Source: PNNG01 sp964577055
GTDB taxonomy: Bacteria; Bacteroidota; Bacteroidia; UBA7662
DNA: 64,000 nucleotides
Assembly: GCA_964577055.1 (NCBI GenBank)
Contig: CAZNWC010000007.1
Coordinates: 62,001-126,000, forward strand
Reading direction: 5' to 3'
Shown: piece by piece, positions 42,150 to 50,720 of the stretch
Layout: the number at the start of each line of letters is the position of its first letter
Position numbering within the stretch: the stretch's first letter is position 1
Made by a program: the position numbers and the translations under genes
The notes under the pieces: generated by a model
Databases searched by the model: none
The model's input: only the letters and a program-made list of their open reading frames with translations
What the model was told of the DNA's origin: nothing

Positions 42150-42545
42150 ATGACTGATCCTATAGCAGATTACCTCACCAGGTTGCGTAATGCCCTGAAG
42201 GCTAACCACCGTGTGGTAGAGATCCCTGCTTCTAATTTGAAGAAGGAGATCACCAAAGTATTGTTTGATAAAGGTTACATCACCAATTATAAGTTTGAGG
42301 AAGAAGGTCCTCAAGGTTCTATCAAGATAGCCTTGAAATATCTTCCCGGAAGCAATGAACCAGCTATCAGAAGTCTTCGTCGCGTGAGCCGTCCCGGTTT
42401 GCGTACCTACAAAGGCGTAACTGAACTCCCCCGTGTTATCAACGGTTTGGGTATAGCCATCGTTTCTACTTCAAAAGGTGTGATGACCGATAAAGAGGCT
42501 CGTCAACACAATGTTGGTGGCGAAGTATTGTGCTACGTTTATTAA
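42150..42545 (+). CDS. rpsH: 30S ribosomal protein S8
   Basis: 131 residues. Seen: MTDPIADYLTRLRNALKANH and the C-terminal VISTSKGVMTDKEARQHNVG variant (STSKG). Central to 30S assembly; in enterobacteria S8 represses the spc operon by binding its message at rplE. It is the one gene here with a classical Shine-Dalgarno. Confidence 0.97.
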   Translation: MTDPIADYLTRLRNALKANHRVVEIPASNLKKEITKVLFDKGYITNYKFEEEGPQGSIKIALKYLPGSNEPAIRSLRRVSRPGLRTYKGVTELPRVINGLGIAIVSTSKGVMTDKEARQHNVGGEVLCYVY

Positions 42546-42555
42546 GATTTGAGGA

Positions 42556-43113
42556 ATGTCACGAATAGGAAAACTTCCCGTAGTATTGCCCGCAGGCGTT
42601 CAGGTAACCGTTAGCGATAAAAACGTGGTTACCGTTAAAGGACCCAAAGGCCAGCTTGAGCGCGCTGTTGACAGCGACATTCAAGTGAAAGTTGAAGGTA
42701 GCGAAGTGGTTTTGACCCGTCCGACCGAAAGCAAGCGTCACAAGTCGCTGCACGGTTTGTATCGCGCCCTTATCAATAACATGGTAAAAGGTGTGAGCGA
42801 AGGCTTCAAAGTGCAGCAGGAATTGGTAGGTGTGGGTTACCGCGCCAACGCCAATGGTCAGTTGCTTGAATTGGCGCTGGGTTACTCACACGATATTGTA
42901 TTGCAGATCCCTGCCGAAGTAAAGTTGGTAACTGAAACCCAAAAGGGTAAGAACCCAGTCATCACCCTTGAGAGTATCGACAAGGAGTTGATCGGTTCAG
43001 TTGCAGCCAAAATTCGCTCGCTCCGTAAGCCTGAGCCTTACAAAGGAAAAGGTGTTCGTTTTGTTGGCGAAGTATTGCGTCGTAAAGCTGGTAAGTCTGC
43101 ATCTAAAAAATAA
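42556..43113 (+). CDS. rplF: 50S ribosomal protein L6
   Basis: 185 residues made of two related folds. Seen: MSRIGKLPVVLPAGVQVTV, HGLYRALINNMVKGVSEGF, and RKPEPYKGKGVRFVGEVLRR, the rRNA-contacting end. Ten bases after rpsH. Confidence 0.98.
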   Translation: MSRIGKLPVVLPAGVQVTVSDKNVVTVKGPKGQLERAVDSDIQVKVEGSEVVLTRPTESKRHKSLHGLYRALINNMVKGVSEGFKVQQELVGVGYRANANGQLLELALGYSHDIVLQIPAEVKLVTETQKGKNPVITLESIDKELIGSVAAKIRSLRKPEPYKGKGVRFVGEVLRRKAGKSASKK

Positions 43114-43122
43114 GCTAAGATC

Positions 43123-43479
43123 ATGGCAAATAATAAGATTGCACGTCGTACACGTATTAAAAAAGGCATTCGCAAGCGGGTGTCAGGTACCGCAGATCGT
43201 CCTCGCTTGTCGGTTTTTCGCAGCAACAAAGAAATTTACGCCCAACTCATCGATGATGTTGCCGGTCGTACCCTTGTAGCCGCTTCTTCAACCGAGAAAG
43301 CCGTGAGCACAGAAGCTGGTAACAAAGTAGAATTGTCGGCCAAAGTAGGAAAAGCCCTTGCTGAGAAAGCATTGGCAGCCGGCATCCAGGCAGTAGTATT
43401 CGACCGTAATGGTTACCTCTATCACGGCCGTGTAAAGGCTTTGGCAGAAGGTGCCCGCGAAGGTGGTCTCAATTTTTAA
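43123..43479 (+). CDS. rplR: 50S ribosomal protein L18
   Basis: 118 residues. Seen: a basic N-terminal arm (RRTRIKKGIRKRVSG), RPRLSVFRSNKEIYAQLIDD, and VFDRNGYLYHGRVKALAEGA. Binds 5S rRNA with L5. Nine bases after rplF. Confidence 0.97.
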   Translation: MANNKIARRTRIKKGIRKRVSGTADRPRLSVFRSNKEIYAQLIDDVAGRTLVAASSTEKAVSTEAGNKVELSAKVGKALAEKALAAGIQAVVFDRNGYLYHGRVKALAEGAREGGLNF

Positions 43480-43491
43480 GGAATTACGGAT

Positions 43492-44010
43492 ATGTCAACA
43501 TCGAACATAAGAAGAGTAAAGGCCAGTGAGATTGAGTTGAAGGACCGTCTCGTGAGCGTACAACGTGTTGCCAAAGTAACCAAAGGTGGTCGTACTTTCA
43601 GTTTCTCTGCCATTGTGGTAGTGGGCGACGAAAACGGTATCGTTGGTTATGGTTTGGGCAAGGCAAAAGAAGTATCAGAGGCAATAGCCAAGGGTATTGA
43701 CGATGCGAAGAAGTCGCTGATCAAGGTGCCCATCATGAAAGGTACTATTCCCCACGATGCAGACGGTAAGTTTGGCGGTGGTCGTGTATACATCAAGCCT
43801 GCTTCGCACGGTACAGGTGTAATTGCGGGTGGTGCGATGCGTGCCGTATTGGAAAGTGCCGGTATCACCGACGTATTGGCCAAGTCGAAAGGCTCGTCAA
43901 ATCCCCACAACGTGGTAAAAGCTACAATCGACGCACTTGCAAAATTGCGTGATCCTTACACCGTAGCGCAACACCGCAACCTTAAGATGTCTAAAGTTTT
44001 TAACGGATAA
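43492..44010 (+). CDS. rpsE: 30S ribosomal protein S5
   Basis: 172 residues. Seen: VAKVTKGGRTFSFSAIVVVG (the accuracy-related loop), GKAKEVSEAIAKGIDDAKKS, and GTGVIAGGAMRAVLESAGI. Three bases before rpmD. An AAGGA lies nine bases before its ATG, a weaker match than at rpsH. Confidence 0.98.
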   Translation: MSTSNIRRVKASEIELKDRLVSVQRVAKVTKGGRTFSFSAIVVVGDENGIVGYGLGKAKEVSEAIAKGIDDAKKSLIKVPIMKGTIPHDADGKFGGGRVYIKPASHGTGVIAGGAMRAVLESAGITDVLAKSKGSSNPHNVVKATIDALAKLRDPYTVAQHRNLKMSKVFNG

Positions 44011-44013
44011 GTC

Positions 44014-44193
44014 ATGGCCAAATTTAGAGTTACGCAATTGAAAAGCGCGATCGGTCGTCCTGAACGTCAAAAGCGCACTTTGTTGGCCCTTGGCTTGCGG
44101 AACCCGCATGCGGTTGTGGAGCACGAAGGTACTCCTCAGGTATTGGGCATGATCAAAAAGGTAGCACACCTGGTTAAAGTAGAAGAAATTTAA
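44014..44193 (+). CDS. rpmD: 50S ribosomal protein L30
   Basis: A small gene of 59 codons plus stop, reading MAKFRVTQLKSAIGRPERQK and ending in KKVAHLVKVEEI. The LGLRNPHAVVEHEGTPQVLG block is the L30 core. It lies in its canonical position between rpsE (three bases) and rplO (four bases). Confidence 0.95.
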   Translation: MAKFRVTQLKSAIGRPERQKRTLLALGLRNPHAVVEHEGTPQVLGMIKKVAHLVKVEEI

Positions 44194-44197
44194 GACG

Positions 44198-44647
44198 ATG
44201 GAACTAAGTAATTTAAAACCCGCAGCTGGTAGCGTAAAGCCCCGCAAGCGCATAGGTCGTGGTCAGGGTTCTGGCCGTGGCGGTACTTCTACCAAGGGTC
44301 ACAAAGGTGCTCAAAGCCGTGCCGGTTATAGCACAAAGCCTGGTTTTGAAGGTGGTCAGATGCCTTTGAAACTTCGTGTACCGAAGTTCGGTTTCAAAAA
44401 TCCTTTCCGCGTAGAATACAATGCCGTTAACCTGGATGTATTGGAAGAGATGGCTGCACAGCACAAAACCGATTTGATTGATCCTGCTTTTTTGGCCGCC
44501 CATGGTATCATTGGCAATGCCAGCAAAAAGGTGAAAATCTTGGGTCGCGGTGAAGTGAAAACCAAACTGACTGTAAAGGCACATGCGTTCAGCGCTACTG
44601 CTAAGAAGAACATTGAAGCTGCCGGTGGCGTAGCCGAAGTTATCTAA
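44198..44647 (+). CDS. rplO: 50S ribosomal protein L15
   Basis: 149 residues. Seen: a glycine-rich basic N-terminus (RKRIGRGQGSGRGGTSTKGH), GFEGGQMPLKLRVPKFGFKN, and VKILGRGEVKTKLTVKAHAF. Six bases before secY. Confidence 0.97.
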   Translation: MELSNLKPAAGSVKPRKRIGRGQGSGRGGTSTKGHKGAQSRAGYSTKPGFEGGQMPLKLRVPKFGFKNPFRVEYNAVNLDVLEEMAAQHKTDLIDPAFLAAHGIIGNASKKVKILGRGEVKTKLTVKAHAFSATAKKNIEAAGGVAEVI

Positions 44648-44653
44648 ACGCAC

Positions 44654-46012
44654 ATGAAGAATTTCATCAATACGATTCGGAATATCTTCAAAATCGAAGA
44701 GCTCAAGTCGAGGATCCTCATGACCCTCGGCCTGTTGCTTATTTATCGATTGGGTTCATACGTGGTGTTGCCAGGTATTGATCCGGTAGTTTTGGAAGAC
44801 CTTACACCCCAAGGAGGTGGAGCTGGTTTGACAGGCCTTATTGACCTGTTTGCTGGTGGTGCCTTCTCGCGGGCTTCGGTTTTCGCTTTGGGAATTATGC
44901 CTTACATCTCTGCTTCTATCGTGGTGCAGTTGATGGGCATGGTTGTTCCGAGTTTCCAAAAGATGATGAAAGAAGGGGAGAGCGGTCGTAACAAGATCAA
45001 TCAAATTACCCGTTACCTCACAATTGTCATCACTGCTGCTCAATCTATTGGCTTCCTTATCAATTTGAAGGCACAGTTTTTACCTGCCATCATTTTACGT
45101 ACGGGCGATTCACTTGATTTGAGTTTTGTATTGTCTACCGTGGTTGTTCTTACCGCCGGAACCATGTTTGTGATGTGGTTGGGTGAAAAGATTACCGACC
45201 GTGGATTGGGCAATGGTATCTCGCTGATCATCATGGTGGGTATCATTGCACGCCTCCCAGACGCCTTGTTCGCAGAATTCCAATTCCGCGTGGGTTCAGG
45301 TGGTGGCGGATTGGTTCCTTTCCTCATTGAGATAGTGATGCTGGCAGTAATTGTAGGTCTCACGATCCTTCTGGTACAAGGAACACGCAAAATTCCGATT
45401 CAAGTGGCCAAGCGTGTGGTGGGTAACCGTATGTACGGTGGCACACGTCAGTACATCCCTATCAAGGTAAATGCTGCAGGTGTAATGCCGATCATTTTTG
45501 CCCAGGCCATCATGTTCCTGCCAGCAACGGTAGCACAGTTCTTTCCGGAGAGCGACTTGAGCCAAGGCATCGTATCAGCTTTTGTGGATTTCACAAGCGT
45601 TACATACAACATGACGTTGGCAGTACTGATCATTGTCTTCACCTATTTCTACACATCGCTGTCAGTGAATAGCAATCAGATGTCGGAAGACTTGAAGCGC
45701 AATGGAGCTTTCATTCCGGGTGTTAAACCTGGTAAGAAGACTGCCGAGTTCCTCGACGACATATTGGCACGCATTACGTTGCCTGGGTCTATCTTCCTGG
45801 CCGTAGTGGCCATCCTGCCTGCTCTTGCTACAATCGCAGGTGTGAATTCTCAATTTGCGCAGTTTTATGGTGGTACATCTTTGTTGATTATGGTTGGGGT
45901 TATTCTCGACACGCTTCAGCAAATAGAAAGCCACTTGCTCATGCGTCACTACGACGGTTTGATGAAAACCGGAAGAATCAAAGGTCGGGCTGCAGTAGGA
46001 GCTGCCATCTAA
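44654..46012 (+). CDS. secY: Protein translocase subunit SecY
   Basis: 452-residue channel subunit of the Sec translocon with about ten membrane segments. Seen: a plug and first periplasmic loop with GGAFSRASVFALGIMPYISA, QLMGMVVPSFQKMMKEGESG, and the cytoplasmic loop RQYIPIKVNAAGVMPIIFAQ. An expanded GGGAGLTGLIDLF segment lies near the plug. adk and map, present here in some phyla, are missing; infA follows after six bases. Confidence 0.98.
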   Translation: MKNFINTIRNIFKIEELKSRILMTLGLLLIYRLGSYVVLPGIDPVVLEDLTPQGGGAGLTGLIDLFAGGAFSRASVFALGIMPYISASIVVQLMGMVVPSFQKMMKEGESGRNKINQITRYLTIVITAAQSIGFLINLKAQFLPAIILRTGDSLDLSFVLSTVVVLTAGTMFVMWLGEKITDRGLGNGISLIIMVGIIARLPDALFAEFQFRVGSGGGGLVPFLIEIVMLAVIVGLTILLVQGTRKIPIQVAKRVVGNRMYGGTRQYIPIKVNAAGVMPIIFAQAIMFLPATVAQFFPESDLSQGIVSAFVDFTSVTYNMTLAVLIIVFTYFYTSLSVNSNQMSEDLKRNGAFIPGVKPGKKTAEFLDDILARITLPGSIFLAVVAILPALATIAGVNSQFAQFYGGTSLLIMVGVILDTLQQIESHLLMRHYDGLMKTGRIKGRAAVGAAI

Positions 46013-46018
46013 AGCATT

Positions 46019-46234
46019 ATGGCGAAACAGACATCCATAAAGCAGGACGGCACCATTCTCGAGGCATTGTCAAATGCCATGTTCCGAGTTGAGCTGGAAA
46101 ATGGTCACCAGATCATTGCCCATATCAGCGGAAAGATGAGAATGAACTACATCAAAATCTTACCGGGCGACCGGGTGCAGGTGGAGATGTCGCCTTACGA
46201 CCTCACTAAAGGAAGAATTTCATACAGATACTAA
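46019..46234 (+). CDS. infA: Translation initiation factor IF-1
   Basis: 71-residue S1-fold protein that blocks the A site at initiation. Seen: MAKQTSIKQDGTILEALSNA, MFRVELENGHQIIAHISGKM, and VEMSPYDLTKGRISYRY. Canonical position before rpmJ. Confidence 0.98.
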   Translation: MAKQTSIKQDGTILEALSNAMFRVELENGHQIIAHISGKMRMNYIKILPGDRVQVEMSPYDLTKGRISYRY

Positions 46235-46238
46235 TACC

Positions 46239-46355
46239 ATGAAAGTAAGAGCATCGATCAAGAAGCGCAGCGTAGACTGTAAGATCGTACGTAGAAATGG
46301 AAAACTCTACGTAGTGAACAAGAAGAACCCTAAGTTCAAACAAAGACAAGGATAA
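46239..46355 (+). CDS. rpmJ: 50S ribosomal protein L36, zinc-free form
   Basis: 38 residues: MKVRASIKKRSVDCKIVRRN then KLYVVNKKNPKFKQRQG. Only one Cys is present, so the zinc ribbon of the C+ form is absent. It starts four bases after infA and ends nine before rpsM. Confidence 0.95.
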   Translation: MKVRASIKKRSVDCKIVRRNGKLYVVNKKNPKFKQRQG

Positions 46356-46364
46356 ACCATCATT

Positions 46365-46742
46365 ATGGCAAGGATAGCAGGTATTGACCTACCTAGAAAC
46401 AAAAGAGGCGAGATTGGCCTGACCTATATTTACGGTATCGGTCGTTCTACTGCCCGTCAGATTCTGGAGCGTTGTGGAATCGACGTGAACGTTAAAGTTG
46501 GTGAATGGTCGGATGATCAGGCCAACCAAATTCGTACCATCATCACCGAGGAAATGAAAACCGAAGGTGAATTGCGTTCGGAAGTGCAATTGAACATCAA
46601 GCGATTGATGGACATTGGTTGCTACCGTGGTTTGCGCCACCGGAAAGGCTTGCCTGTGAGAGGCCAGCGCACCAAGAACAACTCACGTACACGTAAGGGT
46701 AAGCGTAAAACTGTGGCCAACAAGAAGAAGGCTACCAAGTAA
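46365..46742 (+). CDS. rpsM: 30S ribosomal protein S13
   Basis: 125 residues. Seen: MARIAGIDLPRNKRGEIGLT, the helix-turn YIYGIGRSTARQIL, and the basic tail GLPVRGQRTKNNSRTRKGKR. It contacts the P-site tRNA and the 50S. Confidence 0.98.
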   Translation: MARIAGIDLPRNKRGEIGLTYIYGIGRSTARQILERCGIDVNVKVGEWSDDQANQIRTIITEEMKTEGELRSEVQLNIKRLMDIGCYRGLRHRKGLPVRGQRTKNNSRTRKGKRKTVANKKKATK

Positions 46743-46754
46743 TAATTAATAGCA

Positions 46755-47144
46755 ATGGCTAAGAATACAAAAGTTGTCAAGAAGCGCGTAGTAAAGGTGG
46801 AGCCTGTTGGTCAGGTGCACATCAGCTCTACCTTCAATAACATCATCATCTCGATTACCAACAACGAGGGACAGGTGATTTCATGGGCATCGGCCGGTAA
46901 GGCTGGATTCCGTGGCTCTAAAAAGAACACTCCTTATGCAGCACAGGTAGCTGCACAAGATTGTGGCAAAGTTGCCTACGACTTGGGTGTTCGTCGTGCC
47001 GAGGTGTTTGTGAAAGGCCCTGGAGCAGGACGTGAGTCGGCGATTCGTGCGTTGGCTGGTGTAGGTATCGAAATCAGCACCATCACTGACGTGACGCCAA
47101 TTCCCCACAATGGTTGTCGTCCTCCCAAGAGAAGAAGGGTTTAA
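46755..47144 (+). CDS. rpsK: 30S ribosomal protein S11
   Basis: 129 residues. Seen: QVHISSTFNNIIISITNNEG, ASAGKAGFRGSKKNTPYAAQ, and the platform-binding C-terminus HNGCRPPKRRRV. Twelve bases after rpsM. Confidence 0.98.
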   Translation: MAKNTKVVKKRVVKVEPVGQVHISSTFNNIIISITNNEGQVISWASAGKAGFRGSKKNTPYAAQVAAQDCGKVAYDLGVRRAEVFVKGPGAGRESAIRALAGVGIEISTITDVTPIPHNGCRPPKRRRV

Positions 47145-47163
47145 TTCAAAAATCAACTAAGAC

Positions 47164-47772
47164 ATGGCAAGATATACAGGTCCCAAGAGCAAAATCGCCC
47201 GTAAATTCCGTGAGGCAATTTTCGGTCCCGATAAGGCCCTCCAGCGCAAGAACTATGGTCCCGGTCAACATGGCCCGGCCAAGCGTAGCCCGAAGAAATC
47301 GGAATATGCTGTTCAATTGATGGAAAAGCAGAAAGCAAAGTACACTTACGGTGTATTGGAGCGTCAGTTCCGCAAGACTTTCGAAAAAGCAAACCGCAAA
47401 AAAGGTACTACCGGTGAAAACCTCTTGAAGTTCCTCGAAGCACGTTTGGACAACACCGTTTTCCGTTTGGGCATTGCGCCTACCCGCGATGGTGCACGTC
47501 AGTTAGTATCACACCGTCACATCACAGTGAATGGTGAAGTTGTGAACATTCCTTCATACGAATTGCGTCCTGGTGATGTGGTTGGTGTGCGTGAAAAGTC
47601 GAAGAGCCTTGAGGCAATCAACGATTCGTTGAGTGGCAAACAAGTATCGCGTTTCGGCTGGTTGGAGTGGGACAAAGACAAATTGGAAGGTCGTTTTATC
47701 GATTTCCCAGAGCGTGATCAGATTCCTGAAAACATCAAGGAACAACTGATCGTAGAATTGTACTCTAAGTAA
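47164..47772 (+). CDS. rpsD: 30S ribosomal protein S4
   Basis: 202 residues; zinc-free N-terminus (MARYTGPKSKIARKFREAIF, no cysteine cluster), then the S4 RNA-binding domain LEARLDNTVFRLGIAPTRDG and RQLVSHRHITVNGEVVNIPS. In other bacteria S4 represses the alpha operon; no structure was tested here. Confidence 0.98.
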   Translation: MARYTGPKSKIARKFREAIFGPDKALQRKNYGPGQHGPAKRSPKKSEYAVQLMEKQKAKYTYGVLERQFRKTFEKANRKKGTTGENLLKFLEARLDNTVFRLGIAPTRDGARQLVSHRHITVNGEVVNIPSYELRPGDVVGVREKSKSLEAINDSLSGKQVSRFGWLEWDKDKLEGRFIDFPERDQIPENIKEQLIVELYSK

Positions 47773-47792
47773 TTAATTTAATCAGATATTCA

Positions 47793-48785
47793 ATGTCGAT
47801 CCTAGCTTTTCAGAAGCCCGATAAAGTATTAATGCAAAAGGCCACCGATTTCGAGGGTAGCTTCGAATTCAAGCCTTTGGAGCCCGGTTTTGGGGTAACC
47901 ATCGGAAATGCGCTTCGCAGGATCCTGCTTTCGTCACTCGAAGGATATGCGATCACTTCGATCCGCATTCCAGGCGTTGACCATGAATTTACTACCATCA
48001 AAGGTGTAGTGGAAGACGTGGTTGAGTTGGTGCTTAACCTCAAGCAGGTGCGTTTTAAGGCCAAGTTCGAGAATGCCGATGCCGAAAAGATTTATGTCTC
48101 TGTGAAAGGCAAAGACGCCTTCACTGCAGGTGATATCGAGAAGTTCTCTTCGAATTTCAGCATCCTCAATCCTGATTTGGTTATCTGCACCATGGACACC
48201 AATGTCAATTTCGAAATTGAATTGACTGTGGAAAAAGGTCGTGGTTATGTGGCTGCCGACGAGAACAAGCCAGCAGATGCAGCTATCGGCGTTATTCCGA
48301 TTGACAGTGTATTCACACCTATCAAAAACGTGAAGTACACCATCGAGAATACCCGCGTAGAACAGAAGACCGACTACGAAAAACTGATCATTGATCTGAA
48401 GACCGATGGTTCTATTCATCCCGAGGAGGCTTTGAAGGAAGCCGCAAAAATCCTCATCCAGCATTTTATGTTGTTCAGTGATGAGTCGATCACCCTTGAG
48501 TCGAAGCCAAAGGATATTGCCAATGAGGTGGACGAAAACATCCTTCACATGCGCAAAATCCTGAAAACCCCACTGAGCGATTTGGATCTGTCGGTACGTG
48601 CCTACAATTGTTTGAAGGCCGCTGAAATCAAGTCGTTGGGTGACCTGGTAAAATATGATATTGCCGATCTGTTGAAGTTCCGCAACTTCGGAAAGAAGTC
48701 GCTGACGGAGCTTGAAGAGCTGGTGAGGGAAAAAGGTCTCACATTCGGTATGGACATAGTAAAGTATAAACTTGACGAGGAGTAA
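47793..48785 (+). CDS. rpoA: RNA polymerase alpha subunit
   Basis: 330 residues. The N-terminal dimerisation domain (FKPLEPGFGVTIGNALRRIL, then SSLEGYAITSIRIPGVDHEF) is followed by a linker and the C-terminal domain with helix-hairpin-helix motifs (LSVRAYNCLKAAEIKSLGDL and LLKFRNFGKKSLTELEELV). Complete. Twenty bases after rpsD. Confidence 0.98.
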   Translation: MSILAFQKPDKVLMQKATDFEGSFEFKPLEPGFGVTIGNALRRILLSSLEGYAITSIRIPGVDHEFTTIKGVVEDVVELVLNLKQVRFKAKFENADAEKIYVSVKGKDAFTAGDIEKFSSNFSILNPDLVICTMDTNVNFEIELTVEKGRGYVAADENKPADAAIGVIPIDSVFTPIKNVKYTIENTRVEQKTDYEKLIIDLKTDGSIHPEEALKEAAKILIQHFMLFSDESITLESKPKDIANEVDENILHMRKILKTPLSDLDLSVRAYNCLKAAEIKSLGDLVKYDIADLLKFRNFGKKSLTELEELVREKGLTFGMDIVKYKLDEE

Positions 48786-48790
48786 TAAAA

Positions 48791-49276
48791 ATGCGTCACG
48801 GTAAGACCATTAACCACCTGGGGCGTACGGCCTCTCACCGCAACGCGATGTTGCAAAATATGGCTGTTTCGCTTATCCTGCATAAGCGTATCAACACCAC
48901 TGTTGCCAAGGCGAAAGCTCTGCGCAAATATGTAGAACCTATCTTAACCAAGTCGAAGGACGATAGCATGCACAGCCGTCGTACCGCGTTCAGCTACTTG
49001 CAGGACAAAGAGGCGGTGAAGGAGTTGTTCGGTACTATCAGCGGAAAGATAGCTGATCGTCCTGGCGGATATACACGTATCATCAAAACCGGATTCCGTT
49101 TGGGTGATGCTGCAGAAATGTGCATGATGGAATTGGTAGATTTCAACGAATTGTTGTTGGGCGAAACCAAAGCCAAGAAGGCCAAGACCACACGTCGTGG
49201 CAAGAGCACTGCCAAAAAAGCTACAGCTCCTAAAGCTGAAGTAGCAGCAGAAAGCACTGAAGCAGCTGCTGAATAA
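48791..49276 (+). CDS. rplQ: 50S ribosomal protein L17
   Basis: 161 residues; the core of about 120 (MRHGKTINHLGRTASHRNAM, RPGGYTRIIKTGFRLGDAAE) is followed by a Lys/Ala/Glu-rich tail of about 35 residues common in Bacteroidota. Last gene of the run, with a terminator 26 bases on. Confidence 0.97.
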   Translation: MRHGKTINHLGRTASHRNAMLQNMAVSLILHKRINTTVAKAKALRKYVEPILTKSKDDSMHSRRTAFSYLQDKEAVKELFGTISGKIADRPGGYTRIIKTGFRLGDAAEMCMMELVDFNELLLGETKAKKAKTTRRGKSTAKKATAPKAEVAAESTEAAAE

Positions 49277-49302
49277 GTTCAGTTGATTGCTCAAAAGAAA
49301 GA

Positions 49303-49324
49303 CCCCGCTTTGCGGGGTTTTTTT
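49303..49324 (+). terminator. Rho-independent terminator after rplQ
   Basis: CCCCGC, TTT loop, GCGGGG, then seven T. It closes the ribosomal protein run. Confidence 0.92.
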
Positions 49325-49437
49325 ATGCCTTTTAGCGCCGAAATGGCGCTGGGATTTTCCCTTATTTAGAAGGATTTTAAATTGGTTTGGCATTTTGAAA
49401 ATTTTATGACATATGGTGCGACAATGCATGGAACAGC

Positions 49438-49445
49438 TAATTTTG
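49438..49445 (+). promoter_or_regulatory. Candidate -7 element for the act cluster
   Basis: TAATTTTG fits TAnnTTTG. It lies 45 bases before the actA ATG at 49491. No TTG at -33. Its position inside the in-frame upstream extension is a reason to use the later start for actA. Confidence 0.5.
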
Positions 49446-49490
49446 CGACTGGAAGATTTGAAGGCTTTCAGGCTCTTAAAAACTAGCGAA

Positions 49491-50702
49491 ATGAATCAGA
49501 ATCAAGGATTTTCACTCCGCAGAATCCTTCTCTCAGCAGCAACTTTGGTGCTGTTTGGGACCAATCCGATGGTGGGCAATGCCCAACCTGATGGTGCAGC
49601 ATTATTTAATAATAATTGTGCTGCCTGCCATAAAATCGATCAGGATTTGGTAGGACCTGCGTTGGGTGGTGTGACCGACCGGTTGGATGAAGCGTATTTG
49701 ATCAAGTGGATTCGCAATTCACAGGCTGTGGTTGCATCAGGCGATCAATATGCGGTAGACTTGTTCAACAAATGGAACAAAGTGGCCATGCCTGCGTATG
49801 ACTGGACCGACGAAGAAATCAAATCGGTTTTGGCATATGTAAAAGAGCAGTCAGCCGCGGCCGCTACCACCAACGCTACGCCTGGCGAAGAGGCTTTGGC
49901 TGCTGTAGAGGCAGAGGAAGGCTTCCCCATGTCGCAAGTGATGTGGATTGTCATCTTTTTGATTGCAGCCGTTATTTTCTTCTTGGTTCAGCAGCGCAAG
50001 AAGCTGCAGGATGCGTACGAAGAGAAATTGGCCAGTGGTGAATTGAACGAAGATCAATTAAAGGAAATAAAGCCCTCATTTAAGATCAAGCCTATCCACG
50101 CCGTAGGGGGTGGATTGACTTTGTTCTTGTTGGGTGGCATTGGTTGGGGCATTGATGTGGCGCAACATGTGGGTATCCAACAGGGATATCAACCTTCGCA
50201 GCCTATTGCCTTTAGCCACGAATTGCATGCCGGTACACATGAAATAGCGTGTAGCTATTGCCATACCGGTGTTGAACGTGGTAAGAGTGCTACCATTCCT
50301 GCGGTGAATGTGTGTATGAATTGCCACAACCAAATCAAAAAGGACGCTCCTGAAATTAAGAAGATCCACGCTGCTTGGGAAAACAATCAGCCTATTGAGT
50401 GGATTCGCATTCACAACCTCCCTGACCTAGCGTATTTCAATCACTATCAGCACTACAAAATCGCAGGTATTGAGTGCCAAACTTGTCATGGTCCGATTCA
50501 AGAAATGCCAGAAGTGTATCAGCACAGCAATCTTACCATGGGATGGTGTATTAACTGCCACCGTGAAACCAAGGTTGATTTGGACAATGGCTATTACCAA
50601 GCCGTGCACGGAAACAAAGAGTCGTTCCAAAAGGCCTTGAAAGAAAAGGGATTGACCATTGCCAATTTGGGTGGAATCGAGTGTTCAAAGTGTCACTATT
50701 AA
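49491..50702 (+). CDS. actA: Alternative complex III subunit A, multihaem cytochrome c
   Basis: 403 residues from MNQNQGFSLRRIL; a start at 49413 would add 26 residues before the signal peptide and is unlikely. Seen: a signal sequence ending near GNAQ, an N-terminal monohaem domain (Cys43, Cys46, His47), membrane segments at about 150-167 and 206-222, then five further CxxCH motifs at Cys254, Cys275, Cys329, Cys353 and Cys398. The last five form the pentahaem ActA core that passes electrons from the Fe-S subunit to the exit side. The first motif is in a fused cytochrome-c-like domain that may hand electrons on to an oxidase. First gene of the act cluster. Confidence 0.93.
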   Translation: MNQNQGFSLRRILLSAATLVLFGTNPMVGNAQPDGAALFNNNCAACHKIDQDLVGPALGGVTDRLDEAYLIKWIRNSQAVVASGDQYAVDLFNKWNKVAMPAYDWTDEEIKSVLAYVKEQSAAAATTNATPGEEALAAVEAEEGFPMSQVMWIVIFLIAAVIFFLVQQRKKLQDAYEEKLASGELNEDQLKEIKPSFKIKPIHAVGGGLTLFLLGGIGWGIDVAQHVGIQQGYQPSQPIAFSHELHAGTHEIACSYCHTGVERGKSATIPAVNVCMNCHNQIKKDAPEIKKIHAAWENNQPIEWIRIHNLPDLAYFNHYQHYKIAGIECQTCHGPIQEMPEVYQHSNLTMGWCINCHRETKVDLDNGYYQAVHGNKESFQKALKEKGLTIANLGGIECSKCHY

Positions 50703-50720
50703 TCAATAACCACGCTATAC

